DNA of 34,799 nt from Caldisericota bacterium (GTDB taxonomy: Bacteria > Caldisericota > Caldisericia > Cryosericales > Cryosericaceae): NCBI GenBank assembly GCA_030652945.1, contig JAUSAI010000182.1, forward strand, positions 1 through 34,799, given 5' to 3'. Within the stretch, counting starts at the first letter, position 1; each line of letters starts with the position of its first letter. Below the pieces are notes generated by a model. It saw only the letters and a program-made list of their open reading frames with translations. It did no database searches and had not been told where the DNA came from. Made by a program: the position numbers and the translations under genes. Below are positions 25,682 to 32,794 of this stretch, piece by piece.

Positions 25682-26409
25682 TGGTTCAGCCACTTGCGGA
25701 TTTTCACATACACACCATATTCTCGGGACATGCCTTCTCGACGCTGCAGGAAGTGATTTGTGCAGCGCTGCAGCGCGGGTTGACCTCGATAGCGATCACG
25801 GATCACGGGCCGGCGCGGCCGGACGGACCCAAACTGGACTACTTCAAGAACCTTCTGAGACAGGACAGTCTCCGACTATTGCCCGGTCTCCGAGTGCTCA
25901 TCGGGGTGGAGGCGAATATCATCAATTCGTCAGGTGACCTGGATGTGCCAGACAAACTGCTGAGCGAACTTGATGTTGTCATCGTCGGCTTCCACAACGC
26001 AACCGGCTACGGAGGCAGTTCCCGCGCGGAGAATACGAACGCCCTGATGCGAACGCTGAAGCGCCATCGTGTCAATGTCGTCTCCCACATCGGAGACCCG
26101 CGATTTCCGTTTCCTGTCGAATTGGAGGAGCCGATCGCCGCAGCGTCCGAGAAGGGCGTTCTCGTAGAGCTCAATCAATCCGCGTTGCACAGATGGAAGC
26201 CGGAGAACGTCGCACACTATGACAGCGTGCTGACGTTGCTGGAGAAGTATCACAGCCCCATCCTGATGAGTTCCGACGCTCACATTTCGTACGCGGTTGG
26301 CGTCTTTGCCGAGTGTGAGCGTCTCTTGCGTGAACATGGCCGCGATCCGGTTGAAACGGTCAACTACTCAGAGAGCCTTGTGGACAAGTACTTCAAGCGC
26401 ATCCGATGA
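25681..26409 (+). CDS. PHP-domain phosphoesterase (YcdX-like)
   Basis: A 242-residue metal-dependent hydrolase of the polymerase and histidinol phosphatase superfamily, close in length and layout to the YcdX phosphatases. Metal-binding motifs in order: DFHIHT (near 8), ITDHG, GVEAN, VGFHN, VVSHIGDPRF and SSDAH. The full set suggests an active trinuclear site. Substrate is unknown; the family is broad (phosphate esters). ATG at 25681 overlaps the preceding stop by one base; a GTG one codon earlier (25678) is possible. The stop overlaps hflX (ATGA). Confidence 0.85.
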   Translation: MVQPLADFHIHTIFSGHAFSTLQEVICAALQRGLTSIAITDHGPARPDGPKLDYFKNLLRQDSLRLLPGLRVLIGVEANIINSSGDLDVPDKLLSELDVVIVGFHNATGYGGSSRAENTNALMRTLKRHRVNVVSHIGDPRFPFPVELEEPIAAASEKGVLVELNQSALHRWKPENVAHYDSVLTLLEKYHSPILMSSDAHISYAVGVFAECERLLREHGRDPVETVNYSESLVDKYFKRIR

Positions 26410-27665
26410 CCGACAGAGAATCGATGACCGCTGCACTTCTCGTCAGCATCCGCTATCACGGCGTCGCAGTGGAGAGCGACCGGATGGATGAAACGCGGGA
26501 ACTGATTCGGGGGCTGGGCATCAACGTCGTCGAAACGAAGTCCTTTACGCTCCGCGAACCACTGAGATTCCTACTAGGTTCAGGCCAGGTGACAGAACTT
26601 CGCGACTTGGCGCAGGCCCTGAGAGTTGAGCTGACTGTTGTCGATACGGAGTTGACAGCTCTGCAGTACCGCCATTTCGTGGACAATCTGGGAACGCCGG
26701 TTATGGACAGGGACAGACTGATTCTGGAGACGTTCGCTTCGCAGGCAAAGACGGCGGAGGCGAGACTCAGAGTGCAGATCGCAGAGCGTATGTACGAGCT
26801 CACACAGCTTCGTGCCATGACGGCCGGATACGACCAGCAGGCCGGACACATCGGCATGCGTGGGCCCGGCGAGACACTGTTTGAGAAGAGGCGACGGGCC
26901 AAGCGAGATGAGATCCACCGGCTCAAGGAGCAACTACGGTGCCTTGACACGCGCTATGCGGTGAAGGCCAGGAGCCGCCAGGAGGTTCATTTACCGAAAG
27001 TCGCCGTCGTCGGCTATACAAACGCGGGAAAGAGCACGCTCGTCAACCTTCTCGCCGGGTCAACACTCTTGGCGGAAGACAAGCTCTTTGCTACGCTTGA
27101 CACCGCCGCTCGGCTAGCCCGCATCGGGCAGCAGGTTGTCATTCTCATCGATACTGTCGGTTTCATTCAGAAGCTGCCAACATCTCTGCTGGATTCCTTC
27201 CGTTCAACACTGGAGGAAGCGAGGAATGCCGATCTTCTTCTCCACATCGTGGATGCAGGAGTCGCCGACGTTACGGAACGGATTGAGATTGTCCGGAAGG
27301 TGTTGACGCAAATTGGGTGCGAGGGAGTCCCGGAGTTGCTCGTGCTCAACAAGATCGACACGCTGGACGAGTCGCGTCGGAGGGCGATTCCGGCTTCGGC
27401 TGAGTCAGCAGCTGTCTCCCTGACCACGGGAGAAGGTATGAGCAGTCTCCGGGACCGTATCCACCTGGCTTTGGCATCACGGCTCGAGAAAGGTCACTAC
27501 GTCATTCCCTTCTCTAACGCAGGTGCCCACGCGGAGCTGTACCGATCGTCTGTGGTAGTGCAGGAAAGGGCGACGGACTTCTCCTGGATTCTCGATGTGA
27601 CGGAGAAAGCACCTGGGGCTGGTCTGCCAAGCCGATACCGGCGACGCGGGCGCTTCAGCTCTTGA
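26406..27665 (+). CDS. hflX: GTPase HflX
   Basis: A 419-residue ribosome-associated GTPase, in known cases a splitting factor for stalled or stressed 70S ribosomes. The N-terminal HflX domain (about 10-170) has LLGSGQVTEL and the GMRGPGETLFEKRRR motif. Then comes a coiled coil (about 155-190) and the G domain: G1 GYTNAGKST (203-211), G3 DTVGFI, G4 NKID. Length is normal. ATG at 26406 overlaps the PHP gene stop. A hairpin lies downstream in the gap before queA. Confidence 0.94.
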   Translation: MTDRESMTAALLVSIRYHGVAVESDRMDETRELIRGLGINVVETKSFTLREPLRFLLGSGQVTELRDLAQALRVELTVVDTELTALQYRHFVDNLGTPVMDRDRLILETFASQAKTAEARLRVQIAERMYELTQLRAMTAGYDQQAGHIGMRGPGETLFEKRRRAKRDEIHRLKEQLRCLDTRYAVKARSRQEVHLPKVAVVGYTNAGKSTLVNLLAGSTLLAEDKLFATLDTAARLARIGQQVVILIDTVGFIQKLPTSLLDSFRSTLEEARNADLLLHIVDAGVADVTERIEIVRKVLTQIGCEGVPELLVLNKIDTLDESRRRAIPASAESAAVSLTTGEGMSSLRDRIHLALASRLEKGHYVIPFSNAGAHAELYRSSVVVQERATDFSWILDVTEKAPGAGLPSRYRRRGRFSS

Positions 27666-27699
27666 TCCTGCCTTGTGGGGTCCCATTCGTGAAGGCGCT

Positions 27700-27715
27700 G
27701 GCAGAATGCTCTGCC
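27700..27715 (+). terminator. Small hairpin in the hflX-queA gap
   Basis: GGCAGA (27700-27705) pairs with TCTGCC (27710-27715) around an ATGC loop. It lies in the 135-nt gap between hflX and queA. No T tract follows. I see no preQ1 riboswitch and no clear promoter in this gap. Confidence 0.3.
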
Positions 27716-27800
27716 TGGCGAGGACTTCCCGACTGCTACAACGACGTTCAGCTCGGCGGATGCGGATGTCGACGACCACGCCTGTAAACAGGAGACTTCG

Positions 27801-28823
27801 TTGAGAATTGAAGACTTTGACTATGCTCTGCCCAGCGAACTGATCGCTCAGGAACCGCTTATAAAGCGCGATCAGGCGCGGTTGATGGTCATCAGCCGCC
27901 AATCCGGGACAATCGTTCACCGGCGTTTCTCGGATCTCGTCGAGTACGTGGACTCAGGTGATGCATTAGTCATCAACAACACCCGCGTCAACGAGGCGAG
28001 CTTCTCGTGCATCAAGGACTCTACGGGAGCGCGAATTGATGTCCTGTTGACGAGTCGCCGTTCTTCGACGGTGTTTGAGGCGCTTGTGAAGAACCTCAAG
28101 CGGCTCCATACAGGAGAGCGTTGCACGGTGACGGAGAGTCTTTCTGTGAAGCTCGCTGCCAGAACGCCTTCAGGTGGCGCGCTCGTGGAGTTCTCGTCCG
28201 ACCCGTATCTGGACGGCGGATTTCGTTCCATCGTCAGAGTGCAGATCCCCCCGTACATCCGGAGATTCCCTGACGATGCGGAGTCCTATCAGACAGTGTA
28301 TGCCAGTGTGCCCGGATCCGTTGCCGCTCCTACTGCAGGACTGCACTTCACCGAGGAGTTGCTCGGGCAGATTGCAGACCGAGGCGGTCAGGTGGTTCAG
28401 ATTACGTTGGATGTGGGACCTGGAACGTTTCAACCAGTACGCGAAGAACGCATCGAGGAACATGTGATGCATGCCGAGCGGTACACCCTGCCGCCGGAGA
28501 CGGCAAGTGCTATCAACGCTGCCAGGAGTGGCGGGCACGGCGTCGTGGCTGTTGGCACCACGGTCGCCAGGACTCTGGAGACATGCGTCGATAAGGATGG
28601 GGTCGTGCATCCGGGAAGCGGCGAAACCGGGATCTACATCTACCCGCCATACGCTTTCCGCAGTTTCGATCACCTTGTCACGAACTTCCACCTGCCAAAG
28701 TCAACGCTGCTCATGCTTGTGGGCGCTTTCATGACCATGGATCTTATGAAGAAGGCGTACAGCACTGCGGTGGAGGAACGCTACCGATTCTTCAGCTTTG
28801 GCGATGCCATGCTGATTCTCTGA
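27801..28823 (+). CDS. queA: S-adenosylmethionine:tRNA ribosyltransferase-isomerase
   Basis: A 340-residue enzyme that transfers and isomerises the ribose of SAM onto 7-aminomethyl-7-deazaguanine in tRNA, forming epoxyqueuosine. Family landmarks: FDYALPSELIAQEPL at the N-terminus, VINNTRV, IPPYIRR, VAAPTAGLHFT, DVGPGTFQPVR and the end TNFHLPKSTLLMLVGAF. Length is normal. The start is TTG at 27801, with AGGAG (27790-27794) 6 nt upstream; the family N-terminus begins immediately. tgt, the preceding step in the pathway, follows after 6 nt. Confidence 0.95.
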   Translation: MRIEDFDYALPSELIAQEPLIKRDQARLMVISRQSGTIVHRRFSDLVEYVDSGDALVINNTRVNEASFSCIKDSTGARIDVLLTSRRSSTVFEALVKNLKRLHTGERCTVTESLSVKLAARTPSGGALVEFSSDPYLDGGFRSIVRVQIPPYIRRFPDDAESYQTVYASVPGSVAAPTAGLHFTEELLGQIADRGGQVVQITLDVGPGTFQPVREERIEEHVMHAERYTLPPETASAINAARSGGHGVVAVGTTVARTLETCVDKDGVVHPGSGETGIYIYPPYAFRSFDHLVTNFHLPKSTLLMLVGAFMTMDLMKKAYSTAVEERYRFFSFGDAMLIL

Positions 28824-28829
28824 AACCGC

Positions 28830-29957
28830 GTGGGTATCTTCCAGACGACGTTCCAGAGTTGCAGTGGCAGGGAGAGGACCGGCATCCTTTCGACGGCTCA
28901 CGGACAAGTCGAAACCCCCGTGTTCATGCCCGTAGGGACGCAGGGAACGATCAAAGGCCTCACGCCGGACCAGGTGAAGGAAATCGGATTCGACATCATT
29001 CTTGCGAATACGTACCACCTGTTTCTTCAACCGGGCGACGATGTGGTACAGGCGGCCGGTGGTCTCCACACGTTCATGCACTGGAATCGCGCGATTCTCA
29101 CGGATAGCGGGGGTTTCCAGGCCATGAGTCTCTCGCGCATTCGCATGAAGACGGATGATGGTATTGACTTCCAATCCTTCATTGACGGGTCCCGCCATCT
29201 CTTCACGCCCGAAAGAGTCATGGACATCCAGCGGAACCTGGGTTCGGACGTGGTGATGCCTTTGGATGTTTGCACAGGGTATCCGTCGGACAGGGCAACC
29301 GCAGCAGCCGATCTGGATCGGACAGTCAAGTGGTTTGAACGATCGAAGGCCGCGATGGGTGCTCCGGGGGGCCAGCATCTGTTCGGGATCACGCAGGGCG
29401 GATTCTTCGGCGATCTCCGCGAAGAGGCGGCTGAACGCATCCTTGCCCACGAACCACAGGGCTTTGCAGTCGGCGGTCTGAGTGTCGGCGAAGAGCGTCA
29501 GCTCACTATGGACATGCTCGATCACAGCCTGCTCCACGCTCCGGACAACCTTCCACGATACTTCATGGGGCTGGGAGACCCCGTTGGTATTCTCGAAGTC
29601 GTGAGCCGAGGAGTCGACATGTTCGATTGCGTGCTTCCGACAAGGGTAGCGAGGAACCAGATGATATTCACGCGCGATGGAGTGGTGAAGATATCCAAGC
29701 GCCTCTACGAGCGCGATTTCGGGCCACTGCAGGAGGACTGTGCGTGCTATTGCTGTCAGCACTTCTCGCGCGCCTACGTGAGGCATCTGTTCAAGGCAAA
29801 CGAGATGCTGGCAGGCACCCTGGCCACCATTCACAATCTCACGTTCATACGGATGCTCATCACGGAGATACGGCAGGCAATCAGAAGCGGGACATTCGCC
29901 GCCTACAAACGCGCCTTCGTCGATCGCTACACCGCCGGGTCCGACCGTGCCTGGTAG
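28830..29957 (+). CDS. tgt: tRNA-guanine transglycosylase
   Basis: A 375-residue enzyme that exchanges guanine 34 of GUN-anticodon tRNAs for preQ1; QueA then completes epoxyqueuosine. The tRNA-His(GTG) gene in this window is a natural substrate. D92 lies in TDSGGFQ, GITQGG is present, the nucleophile is D266 in MFDCVLPTR, and zinc ligands are C304, C306, C309 and H335. The segment usually D-E-C-T-P reads DVCTG. GTG at 28830 is 6 nt after queA; no ATG precedes the family N-terminus. yajC, which often follows, is absent. Confidence 0.95.
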   Translation: MGIFQTTFQSCSGRERTGILSTAHGQVETPVFMPVGTQGTIKGLTPDQVKEIGFDIILANTYHLFLQPGDDVVQAAGGLHTFMHWNRAILTDSGGFQAMSLSRIRMKTDDGIDFQSFIDGSRHLFTPERVMDIQRNLGSDVVMPLDVCTGYPSDRATAAADLDRTVKWFERSKAAMGAPGGQHLFGITQGGFFGDLREEAAERILAHEPQGFAVGGLSVGEERQLTMDMLDHSLLHAPDNLPRYFMGLGDPVGILEVVSRGVDMFDCVLPTRVARNQMIFTRDGVVKISKRLYERDFGPLQEDCACYCCQHFSRAYVRHLFKANEMLAGTLATIHNLTFIRMLITEIRQAIRSGTFAAYKRAFVDRYTAGSDRAW

Positions 29958-29980
29958 GCTGTCTATGAGCGCTTCACAGG

Positions 29981-30024
29981 TTGACAGGCGCATCAATCTG
30001 GTATAGATTCTATGTGTTATAGAA
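29981..30024 (+). promoter_or_regulatory. secD promoter with overlapping inverted repeats
   Basis: A perfect -35 TTGACA (29981-29986) is followed by TATAGA (30002-30007, spacer 15) or TAGATT (30004-30009, spacer 17) as the -10. Three copies of an ATAGA-type half-site overlap it: ATAGA (30003-30007), TCTAT (30009-30013) and ATAGA (30019-30023). The last two form TTCTAT-GTGTT-ATAGAA, a 6-bp inverted repeat around the expected start. This could be an operator or a 5' hairpin. Confidence 0.6.
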
Positions 30025-30040
30025 ACGAGGAGGAAACACC

Positions 30041-31279
30041 ATGCGGTCGAAAGTAACGGCGAGTCTCATTCTTATTGTTATCATAACCATCGTCGCTGGT
30101 ATCATCAACTACCAGGGGCTTGTGGCGAAGAACGCGCGTCTGGTCCCGAAGCTTGGACTCGATCTGCGGGGTGGAGTGCGCATCGTGCTGGAAGCTCAGG
30201 ATACGGAGGGGGTTCCCGCCACCAGCGAGGCGATAGATGCTGCAGTGAGCGTCATTGACAAGCGCATCAATGCCCTGGGGGTCAGCGAAGCCATTGCCGT
30301 TCGGGAAGGCGCGAATTCCAAGCGCATCATTGTCGAGCTTCCCGGCTGGGAAGACCCGGAGAAAGCCAAGGAGCTTATCGGCAAGACCGCATTGCTCGAA
30401 TTCAAGACCGAGGACGGTACTGTCGTCGTCAGCGGAGGAAATCTGAAGGATGCCAAGCTCGTCTTCAGTCAGGAACAGGACAGCATGGGAGAGCCACAGA
30501 TCGCCTTCACCCTTGATGCAGATGGCACCGCAGCATTTGCGGCCGCAACCGAGGCGAATCTGGGCAAGACGATTTCCATCTACCTGGATAGCCAGCTCCT
30601 TATGAGCCCTACCGTGGATAGCGCGATTACTGACGGCCAAGGTGTCATCACTGGCGGATTCACCGCTGAGCAGGCCGGCAACTACGCACTCCTGCTTCGC
30701 AGCGGCTCACTTCCTGTCAAGGTCGTTACGGTGGTTGAGCAGGTCGTAGGCCCATCCCTGGGAAGCGTCTTTGTCAGACGCAGTCAGTTGGCGGCCGTCG
30801 CGGCATTCGTGCTTATCGTGTTGTGGATGTTCTTCGTCTACCGGTATCTGGGTCTGGTTTCTGGCGCGGCACTGCTGCTCTACGCGAACATTCTCATGGC
30901 AGCGTACCTTGTACTGCGTGCGACGCTGTCGCTTCCAGCAATCGGGGGCGCCATTCTGTCCATCGGCATGGCTGTCGACGCGAACTGCATCATTTTCGAG
31001 CGCATCCGCGAGGAGCTTACAGGAAAGAAGACCGTCAAGGGTGCCATCGCCGCTGGATTCTCGCGGGCATTCAGGGCAGTATTCGACTCCAGCCTCACGG
31101 TTCTCGTCAGCACCGCGTTCCTGTTCTACTTCGGCACAGGCTCTGTGCGTGGATTTGCGGTCACCCTTGCGCTGGGTGTCCTCGTGAGCATGTTCACTGC
31201 CGTGTTCGCTAGCCACACGCTGACCGATCTTCTTCTGACCCCTGCGATTGCAAAGCAAAGCAGGAAATTCCTCGGGTAG
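30041..31279 (+). CDS. secD: Protein translocase subunit SecD
   Basis: A 412-residue inner-membrane RND-type protein that, with SecF, uses the proton gradient to pull exported proteins through SecYEG. The first TM helix is at about 7-25. GLDLRGGVRIVLEA follows, then an external domain. Five TM helices fill the last ~170 residues, with the motif GMAVDANCIIFERIREEL near 312. It is much shorter than E. coli SecD (615), mainly in the external domain, as in many other phyla. ATG at 30041 has GAGGAGGA upstream. It is separate from secF, not fused. YajC is not adjacent. Confidence 0.95.
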   Translation: MRSKVTASLILIVIITIVAGIINYQGLVAKNARLVPKLGLDLRGGVRIVLEAQDTEGVPATSEAIDAAVSVIDKRINALGVSEAIAVREGANSKRIIVELPGWEDPEKAKELIGKTALLEFKTEDGTVVVSGGNLKDAKLVFSQEQDSMGEPQIAFTLDADGTAAFAAATEANLGKTISIYLDSQLLMSPTVDSAITDGQGVITGGFTAEQAGNYALLLRSGSLPVKVVTVVEQVVGPSLGSVFVRRSQLAAVAAFVLIVLWMFFVYRYLGLVSGAALLLYANILMAAYLVLRATLSLPAIGGAILSIGMAVDANCIIFERIREELTGKKTVKGAIAAGFSRAFRAVFDSSLTVLVSTAFLFYFGTGSVRGFAVTLALGVLVSMFTAVFASHTLTDLLLTPAIAKQSRKFLG

Positions 31280-31289
31280 GCGGTGTAGC

Positions 31290-32219
31290 ATGTCGTTTAG
31301 AGAACGCATCAACTCTTGGGATATCATAGGAAAGACAAAGACGTGGCTTGCGGTGTCGGGAGTCATCATCGGCATTGGCGTCACTGCAATGATCGTGAAC
31401 ACGTTCAGTTTCGGCGCTCCCCTCAAGTTCGGCATCGACTTCATCGGCGGCACCATTATCAACGCGTCGTTCGAGAGGGCTCCTGACGAAACAGCCGTGC
31501 GAGACATCCTCGCTCAGAATGGCTATCCGAGTGTCACTGTTCAGAAGTACGGCGAGAAGGGCATCACCATGAAGATCGAGGCCAAGGAAATCGATCCGAC
31601 GGTCAGTGGGAAGATCATCACCGAGATTGAAGCCAAGTATGGGAAGGTGGATACAGCAACACAGGACATCACATCTATTGCGCCCGTTATCGGGCGTGAT
31701 CTACTGCGGAGGTCCAGTGTCGCACTCAGTCTTTCTCTCCTGTTCGTACTCCTCTACATCAGCATCCGGTTCAGGTTCTCGATTGGGGTGGCAACGATCG
31801 CTGGACTTTTGCACGACATCCTCGTTACTCTCGGGTTCCTTGCCCTCCTGCGCATCCCCTTGAACGCAGCATTCGTCGGCGCGTTTCTTGCCATCATCTC
31901 CTATTCCGTGCAGGACAGCGTCGTCGTCATGGATCGCCTGCGCGAGAAGCTTCGCTACCGCTCGAAGGAGTCGTTTGCGGTGTTGGCGAATGCTGCAGTC
32001 CGTGAAACGTGGATGCGGTCGTTCAATGCCTCATTTACGACGTTCCTGGCGGTTTTCGTGCTGGCGGTCATGGGCGGCGTCGCGATACGAGACTTTTCGT
32101 TCACTCTGTTGGCCGGCATTGTTTCGGGCACCTATTCGTCAATCTACATCGTTACTCCTCTGCTGGTGATCTGGACACAGAAGAGGGAGGCCGCTCTTGC
32201 CGTGAAGAAAGCGCAGTAG
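31290..32219 (+). CDS. secF: Protein translocase subunit SecF
   Basis: A 309-residue partner of SecD with the same six-TM layout. The first TM helix is at about 15-35, then FGIDFIGGTIINASF (equivalent to GLDLRGG of SecD). IGRDLLRRSSVALSLSLLFVLLYISIRF opens the C-terminal membrane block. The TM4 motif, usually G-Y-S-x-N-D-T-V-V, reads SYSVQDSVVVMDRLREKL. ATG at 31290 is chosen because the earlier open frame overlaps secD and lacks family residues. It is 10 nt after secD, so they form an operon. Confidence 0.94.
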   Translation: MSFRERINSWDIIGKTKTWLAVSGVIIGIGVTAMIVNTFSFGAPLKFGIDFIGGTIINASFERAPDETAVRDILAQNGYPSVTVQKYGEKGITMKIEAKEIDPTVSGKIITEIEAKYGKVDTATQDITSIAPVIGRDLLRRSSVALSLSLLFVLLYISIRFRFSIGVATIAGLLHDILVTLGFLALLRIPLNAAFVGAFLAIISYSVQDSVVVMDRLREKLRYRSKESFAVLANAAVRETWMRSFNASFTTFLAVFVLAVMGGVAIRDFSFTLLAGIVSGTYSSIYIVTPLLVIWTQKREAALAVKKAQ

Positions 32220-32281
32220 GCCCTGAAAATAGATAGGACAAAGCAGGGATTGCATGTGTTCAGAAGACGCTGGGAGGCGGT

Positions 32282-32794
32282 ATGAATCTTAGAGACTACA
32301 TCAGGGACATTCCGGACTTTCCTCAGAAGGGAATTCTCTTCAGGGATCTGACTCCTCTTCTCGGCGATGCTGACGCGTTTGAGAGCGCCATAGAACAACT
32401 CAAGTCCGTATTTGTTCATGAGAAGATAGACAAGATCGTCGGTGTCGAAGCGCGGGGATTCATTGTCGGCGCAGCGCTGGCCTACGCTTTGCACGTTGGT
32501 TTTGTGCCCGCGCGCAAACCCGGCAAGCTGCCGTTCCGTTCCATTCGAAAGGAATATGAGTTGGAATACGGGGTCTCCATTCTCGAGATGCATGAGGACG
32601 CCATCAAGCCTGGCGAACGAGTTCTCATCGTCGATGATCTCCTGGCGACAGGAGGGACAGTCAGCGCCACGGCAGACCTTGTGCGCTCGCTTGGCGGAGA
32701 AATAGTTGCCTACGCCTTTCTCGTGACGCTTGTGGACCTCGGTGGTGGAGCCAAGCTGGGCGGCGGAAGGATCGTATCGCTCCTGGATCTTTGA
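32282..32794 (+). CDS. apt: Adenine phosphoribosyltransferase
   Basis: A 170-residue purine-salvage enzyme making AMP from adenine and PRPP. The start MNLRDYIRDIPDFPQKGILFRDLTPLL is diagnostic of APRT, as are VGVEARGF and the PRPP-binding loop VLIVDDLLATGGT (114-126). Length is normal. ATG at 32282 follows GGGAGGCGG. The 62-nt gap after secF holds only a weak CCCTG/CAGGG pair. The stop overlaps the TTG of rel, as in the common apt-relA pair; recJ, often next to apt, is absent. Confidence 0.95.
   Translation: MNLRDYIRDIPDFPQKGILFRDLTPLLGDADAFESAIEQLKSVFVHEKIDKIVGVEARGFIVGAALAYALHVGFVPARKPGKLPFRSIRKEYELEYGVSILEMHEDAIKPGERVLIVDDLLATGGTVSATADLVRSLGGEIVAYAFLVTLVDLGGGAKLGGGRIVSLLDL

Noticed and set aside
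27666-27800. preQ1 riboswitch before queA
   Set aside because: No preQ1-type short H-pseudoknot with an A-rich tail is recognisable; only a 6-bp hairpin.
28701-29996. 431-codon open frame on the - strand
   Set aside because: Antisense to tgt, whose active-site and zinc motifs are intact. The reverse translation has no recognisable features.
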